A stretch of 6,362 nucleotides of DNA from Alphaproteobacteria bacterium (GTDB lineage Bacteria; Pseudomonadota; Alphaproteobacteria; Rickettsiales; JAIXRX01): positions 1 through 6,362 of the forward strand of contig JAIXRX010000059.1 in assembly GCA_027485005.1 (NCBI GenBank). The letters run 5' to 3'. A program made the translations under genes and the position numbers. The notes under the pieces are model-generated. The model ran no database searches. It was not told the DNA's origin and saw only the letters and a program-made list of their open reading frames with translations. This document shows positions 6,341-6,362 of the stretch, one piece after another. The first letter of the stretch is position 1; every line of letters starts with the position of its first letter.

Positions 6341-6362
6341 TCTATCTATGGGCGTGGCCCAA

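Overview
The window reads as a compact, gene-dense chromosomal segment, most likely from an alphaproteobacterium of moderate GC content. The evidence is the sdhC-sdhD-sdhA-sdhB order and the very mitochondria-like complex II subunits: SdhA ends in PPKKRSY, SdhB carries STSCPSYWWNGDRYLGPA, and SdhD carries a GLQVVIEDYIH block. A leuB-asd pair upstream fits a free-living organism able to make leucine and aspartate-family amino acids. The sequence does not resolve genus. All recognised genes lie on the + strand.

Layout. Bases 1-707 hold the 3' two-thirds of leuB (3-isopropylmalate dehydrogenase), cut by the window edge. A 30-bp gap leads to a complete asd (aspartate-semialdehyde dehydrogenase, 738-1778). 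A strong intrinsic terminator (1791-1826) closes this biosynthetic unit. The next ~110 bp (1827-1937) is the only substantial non-coding stretch and must hold the promoter of the sdh operon; only AT-rich -10-like boxes can be seen there, without a convincing -35.

From 1938 to 6286 runs a succinate dehydrogenase operon: sdhC (1938-2426), sdhD (2426-2830, overlapping by one base), sdhA (2844-4637), a gene for an M48-family zinc metalloprotease lipoprotein (4641-5459), and sdhB (5489-6286). A perfect 16-bp hairpin terminator (6305-6340) ends it. SdhC and SdhD form the haem b and quinone membrane anchor, SdhA the FAD dicarboxylate site, and SdhB the three-cluster Fe-S relay. Together they oxidise succinate to fumarate and reduce ubiquinone, linking the TCA cycle to respiration. 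Essentially all catalytic and cofactor residues are in place, so the complex should be functional.

The one real oddity is the M48 protease gene between the flavoprotein and iron-sulfur subunit genes. It starts 3 bp after the sdhA stop and is predicted to be an envelope lipoprotein, so its product lies across the membrane from the SdhA/SdhB catalytic domain. Smaller points are a polar C-terminal tail on SdhC, a Phe inside the [4Fe-4S] CxxCxxC motif of SdhB where Ala is usual, and a possible truncated gene at the extreme 3' edge. Nothing in the window suggests a mobile element, a CRISPR array or a defence system.
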